NCBI GenBank assembly: GCA_026418275.1
Contig: JAOABQ010000050.1
Location: forward strand, 62,001-126,000
Source of the DNA: Clostridia bacterium
GTDB lineage: Bacteria; Bacillota; Clostridia; Acetivibrionales; DSM-2933
Direction: 5' to 3'
Length of the DNA stretch: 64,000 bases
Part shown: positions 36,561 to 44,557 of the stretch, in pieces
Layout: each line of letters starts with the position of its first letter
Numbering within the stretch: position 1 is the first letter of the stretch
Program-made: the position numbers and the translations under genes
Notes under the pieces: model-generated
Told to the model about the DNA's origin: nothing
Database searches by the model: none
What the model saw: only the letters and a program-made list of their open reading frames with translations

Positions 36561-37145
36561 ATGAATTCTTTTTATTTAAGTATTATGACATTAGGGATTT
36601 TACTTGTTTTAATTTCTCTTGCTTTAGTTTTTTATGACCGGAAAAGGGCAATAGACCATGCAAGTTTAATTGATGAAAAAAAGGTTGCATTGGAAGGTCT
36701 GATGAAGGAAGCAGAAGAAATGATAGAGGAACTTAACAAGTTTTCTGACTATATAGTGACACAAATCGATTCAAAGAATGATGAAGTGTGTAAGATGATG
36801 GAGACGCTTGAGAACAGAATACAGCAAGTGAATACAAAAATCAACGAAGAGAAGGGTGTTAAAAAGCTTAAAGGTGAAAAGAATACTGTCATTGGCAATG
36901 CAAATATACTGGCAAGAGCAGAGGAAACCAAAAGGACCGCTGCCGGCAATCCGCTTCCGGCTACCCAGGCAGAAAACCTAAGAATCCAAACAAAAGCGCG
37001 GGACAAGGTTATTCCTATTAATAGCAGGTATAAAGAAGTGATTCAGCTTGCAGAAAGCGGAGTAGACGAAACCGAAATTGCAAAAATGCTCAATATGGGA
37101 AAAGGTGAAATTGAATTAATACTGGGCATGAATAAAATAATCTAA
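36561..37145 (+). CDS. SwrB-like membrane protein (DUF6115 type)
   Basis: Probably the counterpart of B. subtilis SwrB, which activates flagellar export and follows sigD there. It has 194 residues from the ATG at 36561 (GAGGTG upstream). There is one N-terminal membrane helix (about 5-25), a coiled coil (about 30-95), a linker, and a C-terminal helix-turn-helix-like module (YKEVIQLAESGVDETEIAKM). It is the last gene before the operon terminator. Confidence 0.7.
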   Translation: MNSFYLSIMTLGILLVLISLALVFYDRKRAIDHASLIDEKKVALEGLMKEAEEMIEELNKFSDYIVTQIDSKNDEVCKMMETLENRIQQVNTKINEEKGVKKLKGEKNTVIGNANILARAEETKRTAAGNPLPATQAENLRIQTKARDKVIPINSRYKEVIQLAESGVDETEIAKMLNMGKGEIELILGMNKII

Positions 37146-37149
37146 TGTT

Positions 37150-37171
37150 AAAGCGCTTTGGGCGCTTTTTT
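37150..37171 (+). terminator. Terminator of the fla/che operon
   Basis: AAAGCGC and GCGCTTT form a perfect stem with loop TTTGG, followed by a T run. It lies only 6 bases before the ribosome site of the next gene, so readthrough may feed that gene. Confidence 0.75.
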
Positions 37172-37187
37172 CATGTGGGAGGAACAA

Positions 37188-37688
37188 ATGAAAAATTTTC
37201 ATATTAAGAGTTTGCTGTTGGGGCTGGGGCTTGGTGTTATTCTTACTTCAATGATCAGTATGATATACATGGCGGGAGCAAATCCGGGATCTGCCTTAAG
37301 CCGGAATGAAATTATTGAGGCGGCAAAGCAGTATGGAATGGTTGAGTCAAGTGAGCTTATCAAAAAAGAGAGTCCAAAGCTTTTGGCGGGAAATGATCCG
37401 GAGAAGGATGAAAAAAAGAGCGAAACCGTCGAACCCGTAGAACCGAAAGATAAGGCAAAGAAACCGGAGCCCACCCCGATACCGCCGGAAGTTTCTTTAA
37501 GTATCAACAGTGGTGATACTCCATCCATTGTGGCAGATAAACTTTTAAAAGAAGGTTTAATACCAAGTAAGGAAGCATTTATTGGAGAAATGGTGAAAGC
37601 AGGGAAAACTAACGGGATTGTAGTTGGCCAATATAAGATTAAAAGAAATACGGCGATAATCGATATCATTCATACCATTGCACAATAA
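37188..37688 (+). CDS. Membrane-anchored protein with MltG/YceG LysM-like domain
   Basis: It has 166 residues from the ATG at 37188 (GGGAGGA upstream). One membrane helix (about 8-30) is followed by a Lys/Glu/Pro linker. The C-terminal module SLSINSGDTPSIVADKLLKE (then GLIPSKEAFIGEMVKAG) resembles the LysM-like part of endolytic transglycosylase MltG. The catalytic MltG domain is absent, so it probably binds rather than cleaves cell-wall material. Confidence 0.7.
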   Translation: MKNFHIKSLLLGLGLGVILTSMISMIYMAGANPGSALSRNEIIEAAKQYGMVESSELIKKESPKLLAGNDPEKDEKKSETVEPVEPKDKAKKPEPTPIPPEVSLSINSGDTPSIVADKLLKEGLIPSKEAFIGEMVKAGKTNGIVVGQYKIKRNTAIIDIIHTIAQ

Positions 37689-37711
37689 ATCGGCGTTGTT
37701 ACCGTATTATC

Positions 37712-37804
37712 GATGATGCAAAAAACATTTTACATTTGTCTATCGCAATCATCGTTAAAATCGTTCGCTGAATGCTCTGCCAAATGTAAGTTTTTAATGC
37801 AATC
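37712..37804. repeat. Imperfect inverted repeat between convergent genes
   Basis: The arms GATGATGCAAAAAACATTTTACATTTG-type (37712-37738) and CAAATGTAAGTTTTTAATGC (37781-37800) are imperfect complements around a 42-base centre. A nested pair, CGATGAT.GC and GCAATCATCG, gives an alternative fold. It lies between convergent genes and could be a bidirectional terminator or a palindromic repeat. Confidence 0.5.
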
Positions 37805-37815
37805 TATATAGATTA

Positions 37816-39471
37816 TTAAATTTCCTTAAATGTTTTCCTGTAAACATAAATAGATACAATAAAAAGGTATATTACAAATAAAAGAAGCAGGCTTGCCATA
37901 ACAGTAGAGCCAAAGCTCCAGAAAGATGCACCCAGGATGATAATGGTAAGCAATGCGCTAAATAAATTCGAAATAAACCGTACAATGGTGTCCAAATTAT
38001 AGGGGCCCTGGTGAAGCAGGTGGTAGTCCACTTGTTCTTCAATTCTTTTAATTTTCGACGCAAACAGCTGTCGAAGCCTGTAGACTAAATATATCCCAAT
38101 TGCGGCCAAGAGGATAATGGCTATGAAATACGGGCTTTTTTGCATATAGGCTGAAATAACGATAATACTGATAACCGATACCAGATAAAGGGTAAAATGG
38201 ACTAGAAATTGATAGCTCCGGTCTACTCTAACACCTGATTCTTCAGGAAGAAGTATGGGTTTCATTGTAACGGATATAAGCTTTGCACCGTATTTTATAA
38301 ACTTAGGTGTTGTAAAGGTGAGTACTGACTTAATTTTTTGGGAATTTTTCATGGCGATAGGGGCTATCAAGGTCATAACAAAAACATAAAGACCGGTAAA
38401 TTGATATAGAGACTTGGTGATCGCGCCGGTTGCAAGGCCTAAGGATGCATAGATCAATGAGTATTCACCCCGGGCAATCATACTGGAACCGATGGCCACA
38501 GCACTTTTGGCAGAGAAGCCGCTGAAAAAGGCAGAGGAAGAGGTAACAATTAATTCAGCAAGAACCGTGAGGGGAACAACAATTGCGATCAAGGGTAAAA
38601 TATCGGGGATCTGCTGTGGATCCAAAAGCATCCCAAAGGATATAAAGAAAACCACGAGAAAGATGTCTTTAAAAGCAGAAACCGTTCTATGAAGCCGTTC
38701 TTCCACATCATAGCTGTTTATGATCATCCCTAATAAAAATGCGCCGGCAGCGGATGCCAGGCCGATTTTTAAAGCAAATGCGCCTACCAGCAAAATGACT
38801 CCGAGCATGAGAGCTGTAAAGAGTTCCTGGGATTCTATCCGAAGAAGGAGATCGGTAAGCCGGTCAATAACCAGTATGCCGATAACAATAAACACCGCAT
38901 AAAATAGTATGGCTAAACCAATGGATTGTGCGATAACACCAATTTGAACGCTGCTGTCCGAAGCGAAACTGGAAAGAATTCCTAAAAGTACGATTGCGAA
39001 GAAGTCCTCAAATACCATAACGCCCATCAAGATTTCCGATTCCTTGGAGGCGGTCCGTTTCATTTCAAAAAGGAGTTTTGCTACTACGCCACTGCTGCTA
39101 AGGGCAATGATTCCTGCAAAGAAAAGTCTTTCCTTTATGGGGAAGCCTAGGAGTGTTCCTATCAAAAAACCAATCAGAAGGTTTAAGATGACTTCATATG
39201 TACCAATAAAAAATACAGAGTTTTTTATCTTCTTAAACTTCTTGATGGTAAACTCCAGACCCAAAAAAAACATTAAAAAAACGATACCAAGCTGGGAAAG
39301 GGTTTCCAAGAGCTCAGTTTCCTTAACCAGTCCCAGTGTGTTGGGCCCAATCAATAAACCGACTACCATGTAGCCGATGATTACGGATTGGCCTAATTTT
39401 TTCATCAGCAAGGCGGCAAAAAATCCTGCAAATAATACAATTCCCAGTTCGAAAAGGATGTTATGTTCCAT
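37816..39471 (-). CDS. khtU: Monovalent cation/proton antiporter, CPA2 family (KhtU-like)
   Basis: Exchanges K+ (or NH4+/Na+) for H+. It has 551 residues with about 12-13 membrane helices and no C-terminal RCK domain. CPA2 features include FFLGLEFTIKKFKKIK, GIIALSSSGVVAKLL and LGVILLVGAFALKIGLASAA. AAGGAGG stands before the ATG. The regulatory RCK_C subunit is the separate upstream gene, as in the B. subtilis KhtTU pair. The C-terminal 100 residues hold extra membrane helices. Confidence 0.88.
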   Translation of the reverse strand: MEHNILFELGIVLFAGFFAALLMKKLGQSVIIGYMVVGLLIGPNTLGLVKETELLETLSQLGIVFLMFFLGLEFTIKKFKKIKNSVFFIGTYEVILNLLIGFLIGTLLGFPIKERLFFAGIIALSSSGVVAKLLFEMKRTASKESEILMGVMVFEDFFAIVLLGILSSFASDSSVQIGVIAQSIGLAILFYAVFIVIGILVIDRLTDLLLRIESQELFTALMLGVILLVGAFALKIGLASAAGAFLLGMIINSYDVEERLHRTVSAFKDIFLVVFFISFGMLLDPQQIPDILPLIAIVVPLTVLAELIVTSSSAFFSGFSAKSAVAIGSSMIARGEYSLIYASLGLATGAITKSLYQFTGLYVFVMTLIAPIAMKNSQKIKSVLTFTTPKFIKYGAKLISVTMKPILLPEESGVRVDRSYQFLVHFTLYLVSVISIIVISAYMQKSPYFIAIILLAAIGIYLVYRLRQLFASKIKRIEEQVDYHLLHQGPYNLDTIVRFISNLFSALLTIIILGASFWSFGSTVMASLLLLFVIYLFIVSIYVYRKTFKEI

Positions 39472-39508
39472 TTGTCCTCCTTAGAGTAATGCTGTTCTTG
39501 GATTACTG

Positions 39509-39997
39509 TTAGCCCTGAGCCGGTCGGACAATTTCCAAAAAATCCTTAAATTTTTCAGGCTTTCCGATGACAACACAGGTATCCCCAGCTTCAAAAACAT
39601 AATCCGAACTGGGATTGGGTATAAATTCGGTTTCCTTCAAAATCGCGATGATGGAAACTTGTGTATTTTTACGGATTCCCAAGCCGCCTAGTTTTTTGCC
39701 GATAACCGGCGAGTTTTTATCTAATTTGTACCAGTCTATGCGGATTCCTTCCAAAGCAAGCTCCAGGTTTTCCACAGATTTCGGCTTAAACATAACACCT
39801 GAAAGAAAACCGCCCAGGCGTCTGGCTTCTTCATCAAGAAGGGTTACGCTTGCCTGCGGATCACCTTCTTTATCCATAATATAAAACTCTCTTTTCCCAT
39901 CGTTATGGATTACCAGTACTACTTTTTCTTTGGAATGAGTCGTACAACTTACTTTTTTGCCAATACCGGGCAAATCGGATTCACTAAAGAAGGACAT
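39509..39997 (-). CDS. khtT: Antiporter regulatory subunit, RCK_C domain (KhtT-like)
   Basis: Cytoplasmic gating subunit of the antiporter. It has 162 residues from the ATG at 39997 (MSFFSESDLPGIGKKVS), which has GGGAGG upstream; the ORF extends 20 codons further without a site. ESDLPGIGKK is the KhtT opening. The C-terminal RCK_C (TrkA_C) domain spans about 80-158. In B. subtilis KhtT this domain binds c-di-AMP. Confidence 0.88.
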   Translation of the reverse strand: MSFFSESDLPGIGKKVSCTTHSKEKVVLVIHNDGKREFYIMDKEGDPQASVTLLDEEARRLGGFLSGVMFKPKSVENLELALEGIRIDWYKLDKNSPVIGKKLGGLGIRKNTQVSIIAILKETEFIPNPSSDYVFEAGDTCVVIGKPEKFKDFLEIVRPAQG

Positions 39998-40446
39998 GGC
40001 ATAAGCCTCCCAATTATGATATAAATAGTTATTTCTGCCTACATATTGTGTAATCACGGAATAAAATATAAAATAGTATCTGTCAAACAGTTTTTACTCT
40101 CTGTTATAGATAACGAACTGTAATAGTAAAATTTCGATTTCTGACACCTAAGTAAACCAGGTATTTCATCTCTCGAATTTTACTATGTTTACACTTCGTC
40201 ATCTATCGATAAAAGAAGATTTTACTATTACTTATTTGCATTAAATAGAAGGAATATTCCATAAATTTAATTGCTGTGACAAGGGTTTACTTAGATGGTT
40301 ATTATAGCTTTAAATGCAAAAGAGTATAAATAGATTTTAGCATAAAACCGGTGACAAATTCAAATAAAGATCTCTAAAAAATCAGTTTCTGAAGAATCTG
40401 TTTTACTGTATTTATATTTAATAATATAGGGAAAGAGGGTGTAGGT
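39998..40446. other. Divergent control region of khtT and the trkA-like genes
   Basis: It holds MITE-like copy 2 (40108-40204), a wider inverted pair TTTGCATTAAA / TTTAAATGCAAA (40235-40320), and AT-rich sequence. On the minus strand a TTGACA (complement of 40081-40086) could serve khtT, but its -10 is unclear. I see no riboswitch core. Confidence 0.4.
40108..40204 (+). mobile_element. MITE-like palindromic repeat, copy 2
   Basis: Same element as 31925-32022, about 85% identical by eye and in the same orientation. The left end is AGATAACGAACTGTAA and the right end is TTACACTTCGTCATCT. Symmetry extends to ATAGAT...ATCTAT (40106-40206). No coding capacity. Confidence 0.75.
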
Positions 40447-40851
40447 GTGAAAGTTTTAATCATCGGATGTGGTAGAGTTGGAAGTAAAATGGCCTATGAA
40501 CTTTATGAAGAAGGGCATGAGGTTGCCATTATCGACAGGAATCCCGTTGCCTTTGACAAACTGGACAATAATTTTAACGGAAGAATTATCGTAGGAACAG
40601 GGATCGACGAGGATGTATTGATAAATGCCGGGATTGGGGAGGCAGATGCGGTAATATCTGTAGCAAAGGGAGACAATACCAACATTATGGTTGGGCAGAT
40701 TGCGAAATTTCTTTTTAAGGTTTCCAATGTGGTGGTTAGGATTGTGGACCCGAAGGCGAAAAAGTTTTACGAAGAGGATGTTGGGCTTACATGTTACTGT
40801 CCGACCGAAGTAAGCTGCAAAAGCTATATTAAATTAATGAAGGGGGAATAG
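40447..40851 (+). CDS. TrkA-type RCK_N domain protein, short form
   Basis: NAD(H)-binding regulator of potassium transport. It has 134 residues, the RCK_N domain only; the RCK_C half is absent. The Rossmann motif is IIGCGRVGSKMAYEL (GxGxxG), and VAIIDRN has the acidic ribose-binding residue. GTG start with AGAGGGTGT upstream. It is coupled to a second, full-length paralogue. Confidence 0.88.
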   Translation: MKVLIIGCGRVGSKMAYELYEEGHEVAIIDRNPVAFDKLDNNFNGRIIVGTGIDEDVLINAGIGEADAVISVAKGDNTNIMVGQIAKFLFKVSNVVVRIVDPKAKKFYEEDVGLTCYCPTEVSCKSYIKLMKGE

Positions 40852-40853
40852 GG

Positions 40854-41522
40854 ATGTATGTGGTTGTAGTAGGTGGCGGACAGCTAGGGTATTACCTGAC
40901 AAAGACCCTTCTAGCTAAGGGATTTGAGGTTACTTTGGTAGATTGGGATTTTAACCGTGTTCAGCATTTGAGCCGTGAACTGGGGGAAAGTGTGATCTTT
41001 GCATCCGGATCATCCATTGATGGGCTTGAAAGAGCAGGATGTGCAAGAGCGGATGTGATTGTAGCCGTTACAGGTGATGATGAGGACAATTTGGTAGCTT
41101 GCCAGTTGGGAAAGCGTTATTTTAATGTACCGAAAGCCATTGCGAGAATCAGTAATCCCAAAAATGAAAGAATATTTAGAGAACTGGGAATTGGAACTAC
41201 CATTAGCGGTACCATTTCCATTGCAGAAGCGATTGAAAGGTACGTTGCCAAAAAACAGCTTACCACCCTTCTGACCTTTGATCATAATGAAATGGCGCTG
41301 GTCGAGGCTGAATTACTGGCGGATTCACCGGTTGTGGGAAAGACCTTAAGCCAGATCCCGCTGCCTTACGATTGTGTCATCGCCCTGATTTTAAGAGGAA
41401 GAAATGTTATCTTTGCAAAGGGAGATACGGAACTTGCTGCAAAAGATATGGTCATTGCAATTTCTACCCAAAATGAGCAGGAAAATTTAAGGAAAATATT
41501 GTTGGGCGATTCGGAGGAGTGA
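40854..41522 (+). CDS. TrkA family potassium uptake regulator
   Basis: It has 222 residues: an RCK_N domain (VVVGGGQLGYYLTKTLLAKG; VTLVDWDFNRVQ) and an RCK_C domain (about 140-220, VEAELLADSPVVGKTLSQIP). It starts two bases after the short paralogue. Tandem TrkA genes usually serve TrkH/KtrB-type or APC-type transporters; no such membrane gene is next to them here. Confidence 0.92.
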   Translation: MYVVVVGGGQLGYYLTKTLLAKGFEVTLVDWDFNRVQHLSRELGESVIFASGSSIDGLERAGCARADVIVAVTGDDEDNLVACQLGKRYFNVPKAIARISNPKNERIFRELGIGTTISGTISIAEAIERYVAKKQLTTLLTFDHNEMALVEAELLADSPVVGKTLSQIPLPYDCVIALILRGRNVIFAKGDTELAAKDMVIAISTQNEQENLRKILLGDSEE

Positions 41523-41529
41523 AAAGGGG

Positions 41530-41943
41530 ATGGAGTGTAAAAATATATTGATACCCACCGACGGAAAGCGCTCCTGTGAGGATATCATCGATCTGATTTG
41601 TTCCATACAAAGGGTCATAGGTACAAATATTCATGTAATTTATGTTATTGAAGTACCGAGAAATCTGCCCCTCAATGCGCAGATGCCCGATAAGGTTGAG
41701 TATGCACGGGCATCCATTGAGAGAGCTTTAAAGATTGCGGAAAAACATGAGGTCATGATTCATACGTCGATTATTTATGCCAGAACGGTGGAGGATTCCA
41801 TTATATCTACAGCAGAGGATTTAAAGTGTGACGTTATTGCTATTGCACAGGATAACCACAAACTTAGGATATTTGCAAATTCAGCCGCAAATATCTATCA
41901 AAAAGCAAAGTGCAACGTCTGGCTTTTTAATAACAAGACGTAA
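41530..41943 (+). CDS. Universal stress protein family
   Basis: It has 137 residues with the UspA fold (ILIPTDGKRSCEDIIDLICS at the start). The ATP-binding glycine loop G-x2-G-x9-G(S/T) is not evident, so nucleotide binding is doubtful. It starts seven bases after the TrkA-like gene, and is the last gene before a strong terminator. UspA domains often accompany TrkA and APC transport genes. Confidence 0.85.
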   Translation: MECKNILIPTDGKRSCEDIIDLICSIQRVIGTNIHVIYVIEVPRNLPLNAQMPDKVEYARASIERALKIAEKHEVMIHTSIIYARTVEDSIISTAEDLKCDVIAIAQDNHKLRIFANSAANIYQKAKCNVWLFNNKT

Positions 41944-41963
41944 GTTAAGGAGTATTAGGGAAT

Positions 41964-42018
41964 AAGGCTTCAATTAATGAAAGTAATTGAAAAAATTGAG
42001 GCCTTTTTCTTTTTTTTT
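41964..42018 (+). terminator. Strong rho-independent terminator
   Basis: AAGGCTTCAATT and AATTGAGGCCTT form a 12-bp stem with one G-U pair, followed by an almost unbroken T run of about 14. Confidence 0.9.
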
Positions 42019-42042
42019 GCCCAAAATTGGTATAAAACATGT

Positions 42043-42071
42043 TTGATCTAACAATGCAAAAATGATATCAT
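42043..42071 (+). promoter_or_regulatory. Promoter of the SPFH-RHH-GPP34 operon
   Basis: TTGATC (42043-42048), 17-bp spacer, TATCAT (42066-42071). The -10 lies inside the tandem palindrome. Confidence 0.5.
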
Positions 42072-42082
42072 AATGATATCAA
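42061..42082. promoter_or_regulatory. Tandem palindromic operator
   Basis: AATGATATCAT and AATGATATCAA stand head to tail with an 11-bp period, each centred on TGATATCA. Tandem palindromes overlapping a -10 are typical of ribbon-helix-helix repressors (MetJ, Arc, ParD types); such a protein is encoded in the operon downstream. Confidence 0.55.
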
Positions 42083-42127
42083 ATCGATGGCAAAACATAA
42101 TAAAATTTAATGTGTGAGGTGTTAGTT

Positions 42128-43024
42128 ATGCAAGAAAAAGTAGTTCAAGTTTATTCAGGTGCAAAAATGATTGTTTTGGATTTACTCTTATTTATCATTG
42201 GACCCTTAATGTTCATCTATGGTGTAGCAAATTCTACAGTCGAAGGCAATGAAACACTTAGCGTCCTGTCCATTATTTCTGGAATCGTTGTTTTCGTAGT
42301 ATGGTGCTTTTTTACACCCGGATTCTTTATTCTCCAGCCCAATGAAGCTGCAGCACTGGTTCTTTTCGGTGAGTATAAGGGAACAGTGAAAAAGTCAGGA
42401 TGGTATTGGGCAAACCCGTTTTACAGCAAGAAAAAAATATCTCTTCGTTCCAGAAACTTAAACGGTGAAAAGCTTAAAGTCAACGACGAAATGGGGAATC
42501 CGATTGAAATCGCCGCTGTTGTGGTATGGCGGGTTGAAAATACCTATGAAGCGCTGTTTGATGTGGAAAATTATAATGATTACGTAAGAACACAAAGCGA
42601 ATCTGCTTTAAGGCATCTGGCAGGCTTGTACCCCTATGATATATCCGAAGACGATACCAAGCACCTTTCGCTAAGGGGAAGCACCGATGAGGTTGCCGAT
42701 GCGCTGAAAAAGGAATTACAGGAAAGACTTGGAAAAGCAGGGGTTGTTGTTGAAGAAGCCAGATTAAGCCACCTTGCGTATGCTCCTGAAATTGCAGCTT
42801 CCATGCTGCAGCGTCAGCAGGCGGCAGCAATTATCGCGGCAAGACAAAAGATTGTTGAGGGGGCTGTGGGAATGGTTCAAATGGCGCTGAATAAACTTTC
42901 GGAAGACCAGATTGTAGAACTGGATGAGGAAAGAAAAGCGGCGATGGTTAGCAACTTATTGGTTGTACTCTGTGGTGAAAGGTCAACACAGCCGGTTATT
43001 AACGCAGGTACACTCCATAATTAA
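42128..43024 (+). CDS. SPFH/Band 7 membrane protein
   Basis: It has 298 residues from the ATG at 42128 (GAGGTG upstream). Two N-terminal membrane helices (about 17-34 and 45-65) are followed by the SPFH/prohibitin domain ([20 protein letters not shown] to [14 protein letters not shown]). Then comes a helical Ala/Gln-rich part ([20 protein letters not shown]). Proteins of this type form membrane microdomain scaffolds. It is the first gene of a three-gene operon with RHH and GPP34 proteins. Confidence 0.92.
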   Translation: MQEKVVQVYSGAKMIVLDLLLFIIGPLMFIYGVANSTVEGNETLSVLSIISGIVVFVVWCFFTPGFFILQPNEAAALVLFGEYKGTVKKSGWYWANPFYSKKKISLRSRNLNGEKLKVNDEMGNPIEIAAVVVWRVENTYEALFDVENYNDYVRTQSESALRHLAGLYPYDISEDDTKHLSLRGSTDEVADALKKELQERLGKAGVVVEEARLSHLAYAPEIAASMLQRQQAAAIIAARQKIVEGAVGMVQMALNKLSEDQIVELDEERKAAMVSNLLVVLCGERSTQPVINAGTLHN

Positions 43025-43036
43025 GGGAGTGATAAA

Positions 43037-43234
43037 ATGGCGGAGAAAAAAACAATACCCTTAAGACTTAGTACCAAGATGTGGGAAGAAATCAGCAAGT
43101 GGGCTGAGAATGAATTCAGGTCTATCAATGGTCAAATTGAGTATATTTTAAATGAGGCCATTCAAAAAAGAAAAAAATTAATTAAAAGTAAAGCTTCGGA
43201 AGAAGGCAATGATGGAAAAGGTGAGGATGAATAA
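43037..43234 (+). CDS. Arc-type ribbon-helix-helix DNA-binding protein
   Basis: It has 65 residues. KTIPLRLSTKMWEEISKWAE supplies the beta strand and helix A, and FRSINGQIEYILNEAIQKRK supplies helix B, as in Arc/MetJ proteins. The C-terminal tail is charged. AAGGGAG stands before the ATG, 12 bases after the SPFH gene. It is the natural candidate to bind the tandem palindrome at 42061-42082. Confidence 0.85.
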   Translation: MAEKKTIPLRLSTKMWEEISKWAENEFRSINGQIEYILNEAIQKRKKLIKSKASEEGNDGKGEDE

Positions 43235-43260
43235 TCCTCGCCTTTAAGGGAGATGGTCGG

Positions 43261-43953
43261 ATGACAGATTTAATGGAAAAGTTAATTTTACTGGCTTATA
43301 TCGAGGACAAAGGCAGGTTAACCTATTATGCTTCTGGAACTATCAAGTACGGAATCTATGCTGCTTTGCTTATGGAACTGGCTAAAGCGGGGAAAATAAA
43401 ACTGCAGGACAAAAAAATTATACTTATGGATAAAACAACAGTTGGAAATGAACTGATGGATGAAGCATTAAATGTAATAGCCCAATATAATAAACCTGTC
43501 AGAATTCAATCGGTTGTTTTTAAGCTGAGCTATAAGTTGAAGAAAATTACAAACCGGATTTATGAGGCAATGGAGGCAAAGGGGATCTTTAGACAGGAAG
43601 AACGGCGTTTTTTGCTTCTCTTTCCCTATAAACAGTACGTTATGATTAACAATTCCTTAAAAAGAAAAGAGGAAGCGAGATATAGAGAGGTACTATTGAA
43701 TGAAAATACAAAAATCGAGATGGAAGATATTATGACCGTATGCCTTGTAGAAGCATTAGGATTTCGGAAAATTCTATTTTCGGGGGATGAAAGAAAGGCT
43801 GCGAGAGAAAGAGCAAAGGTGATTTTTAAAGGCCAGCTAAGAGGTGACTTTGATACCGACTTATATATGTTTGTTATAAAAGTTGCAAAGGCTGTAAAGG
43901 ACTCCATTGCATCAAGCCATGCAGCTGCCGCAGGGGCTGGAGCCGGAGTATAA
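43261..43953 (+). CDS. GPP34 (GOLPH3/Vps74-like) family protein
   Basis: It has 230 residues. Similar in pattern to bacterial GPP34 proteins: an N-terminal helical repeat region (LMEKLILLAYIEDKGRLTYY; YGIYAALLMELAKAGKI) with the KxxLxD-type turn (KIKLQDKKIILM), and a C-terminal GFRKILFSGDERKAARERAK helix. Eukaryotic members bind PI4P at the Golgi; bacterial roles are largely unknown. A membrane or lipid role beside an SPFH scaffold is plausible but inferred. The C-terminus is Ala/Gly-rich. Confidence 0.75.
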   Translation: MTDLMEKLILLAYIEDKGRLTYYASGTIKYGIYAALLMELAKAGKIKLQDKKIILMDKTTVGNELMDEALNVIAQYNKPVRIQSVVFKLSYKLKKITNRIYEAMEAKGIFRQEERRFLLLFPYKQYVMINNSLKRKEEARYREVLLNENTKIEMEDIMTVCLVEALGFRKILFSGDERKAARERAKVIFKGQLRGDFDTDLYMFVIKVAKAVKDSIASSHAAAAGAGAGV

Positions 43954-43974
43954 CTGAAATCTAGGAAGAACGTT

Positions 43975-44003
43975 AAAAGCAGGGACAGTTTTCCTGCTTT
44001 TTT
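43975..44003 (+). terminator. Rho-independent terminator after the GPP34 gene
   Basis: AAAAGCAGG and CCTGCTTTT form a perfect 9-bp stem with a 9-base loop, followed by further T. Confidence 0.9.
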
Positions 44004-44557
44004 GTATGTGCAAAAACTGTTTTAATGGAACCTGTATAAGAATTACGTTACGAGGCATTAGAAAAAAGATAGGTTTATTTTATGTCAGGATGTATGGTAT
44101 AATGGAATTATCCAATCATATTTTGGTCATCTTTTAAATTGATTTCAAAAAATATTAAATAGTCTAAACTCATTCATTATGTCATTATAAGCTGCAGTCA
44201 CGTCTTCATCCTTGTGTCATGAGAAATTCCAGAAAGTGTAAAAATTAAAGCGGTTATCCATTCCATATAGTGAAGCAAGTTTTGGGAAAAAGTAAACTTA
44301 TGGCTTCTCTTTATATAGGTTGCATTAGAATATTAATTTCCGCAAATTACATCACTCATGCCCTGTACCCGGCCAATTTTTTAAGTATGTACGAGGCACA
44401 AATCCAGATAGTTCATTTTAAAACTTGGAAAATGGAAAGTGGTTATGCTGAAAACCACCCGTTAAGTGACTTTCCATGGCAATTCATAAGCTTTATGAAA
44501 AGAACGTCCAATGAACAAAATAAGGCTTTTTTACCGTACGAATGAAGGAGGACCTGC
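44004..44557 (+). other. 554-bp leader of the large kinase gene
   Basis: No convincing gene is present. It contains an extended -10 promoter (44095-44103) and a nested hairpin (44434-44475), with outer GGAAAG/CTTTCC and inner GTGGTT/AACCAC. The leader between promoter and ATG would be about 450 bases. A 91-codon frame at 44270-44545 looks spurious. Confidence 0.4.
44095..44103 (+). promoter_or_regulatory. Extended -10 promoter, TGGTATAAT
   Basis: A perfect TATAAT with an upstream TGn extension. The -35 at 17 bp (TTATTT) is weak, as is usual for extended -10 promoters. Confidence 0.5.

Noticed and set aside
44270..44545. 91-codon frame before the large kinase gene
   Set aside because: GTG start without a ribosome site, no family pattern, and it lies in a leader with hairpins; treated as chance.
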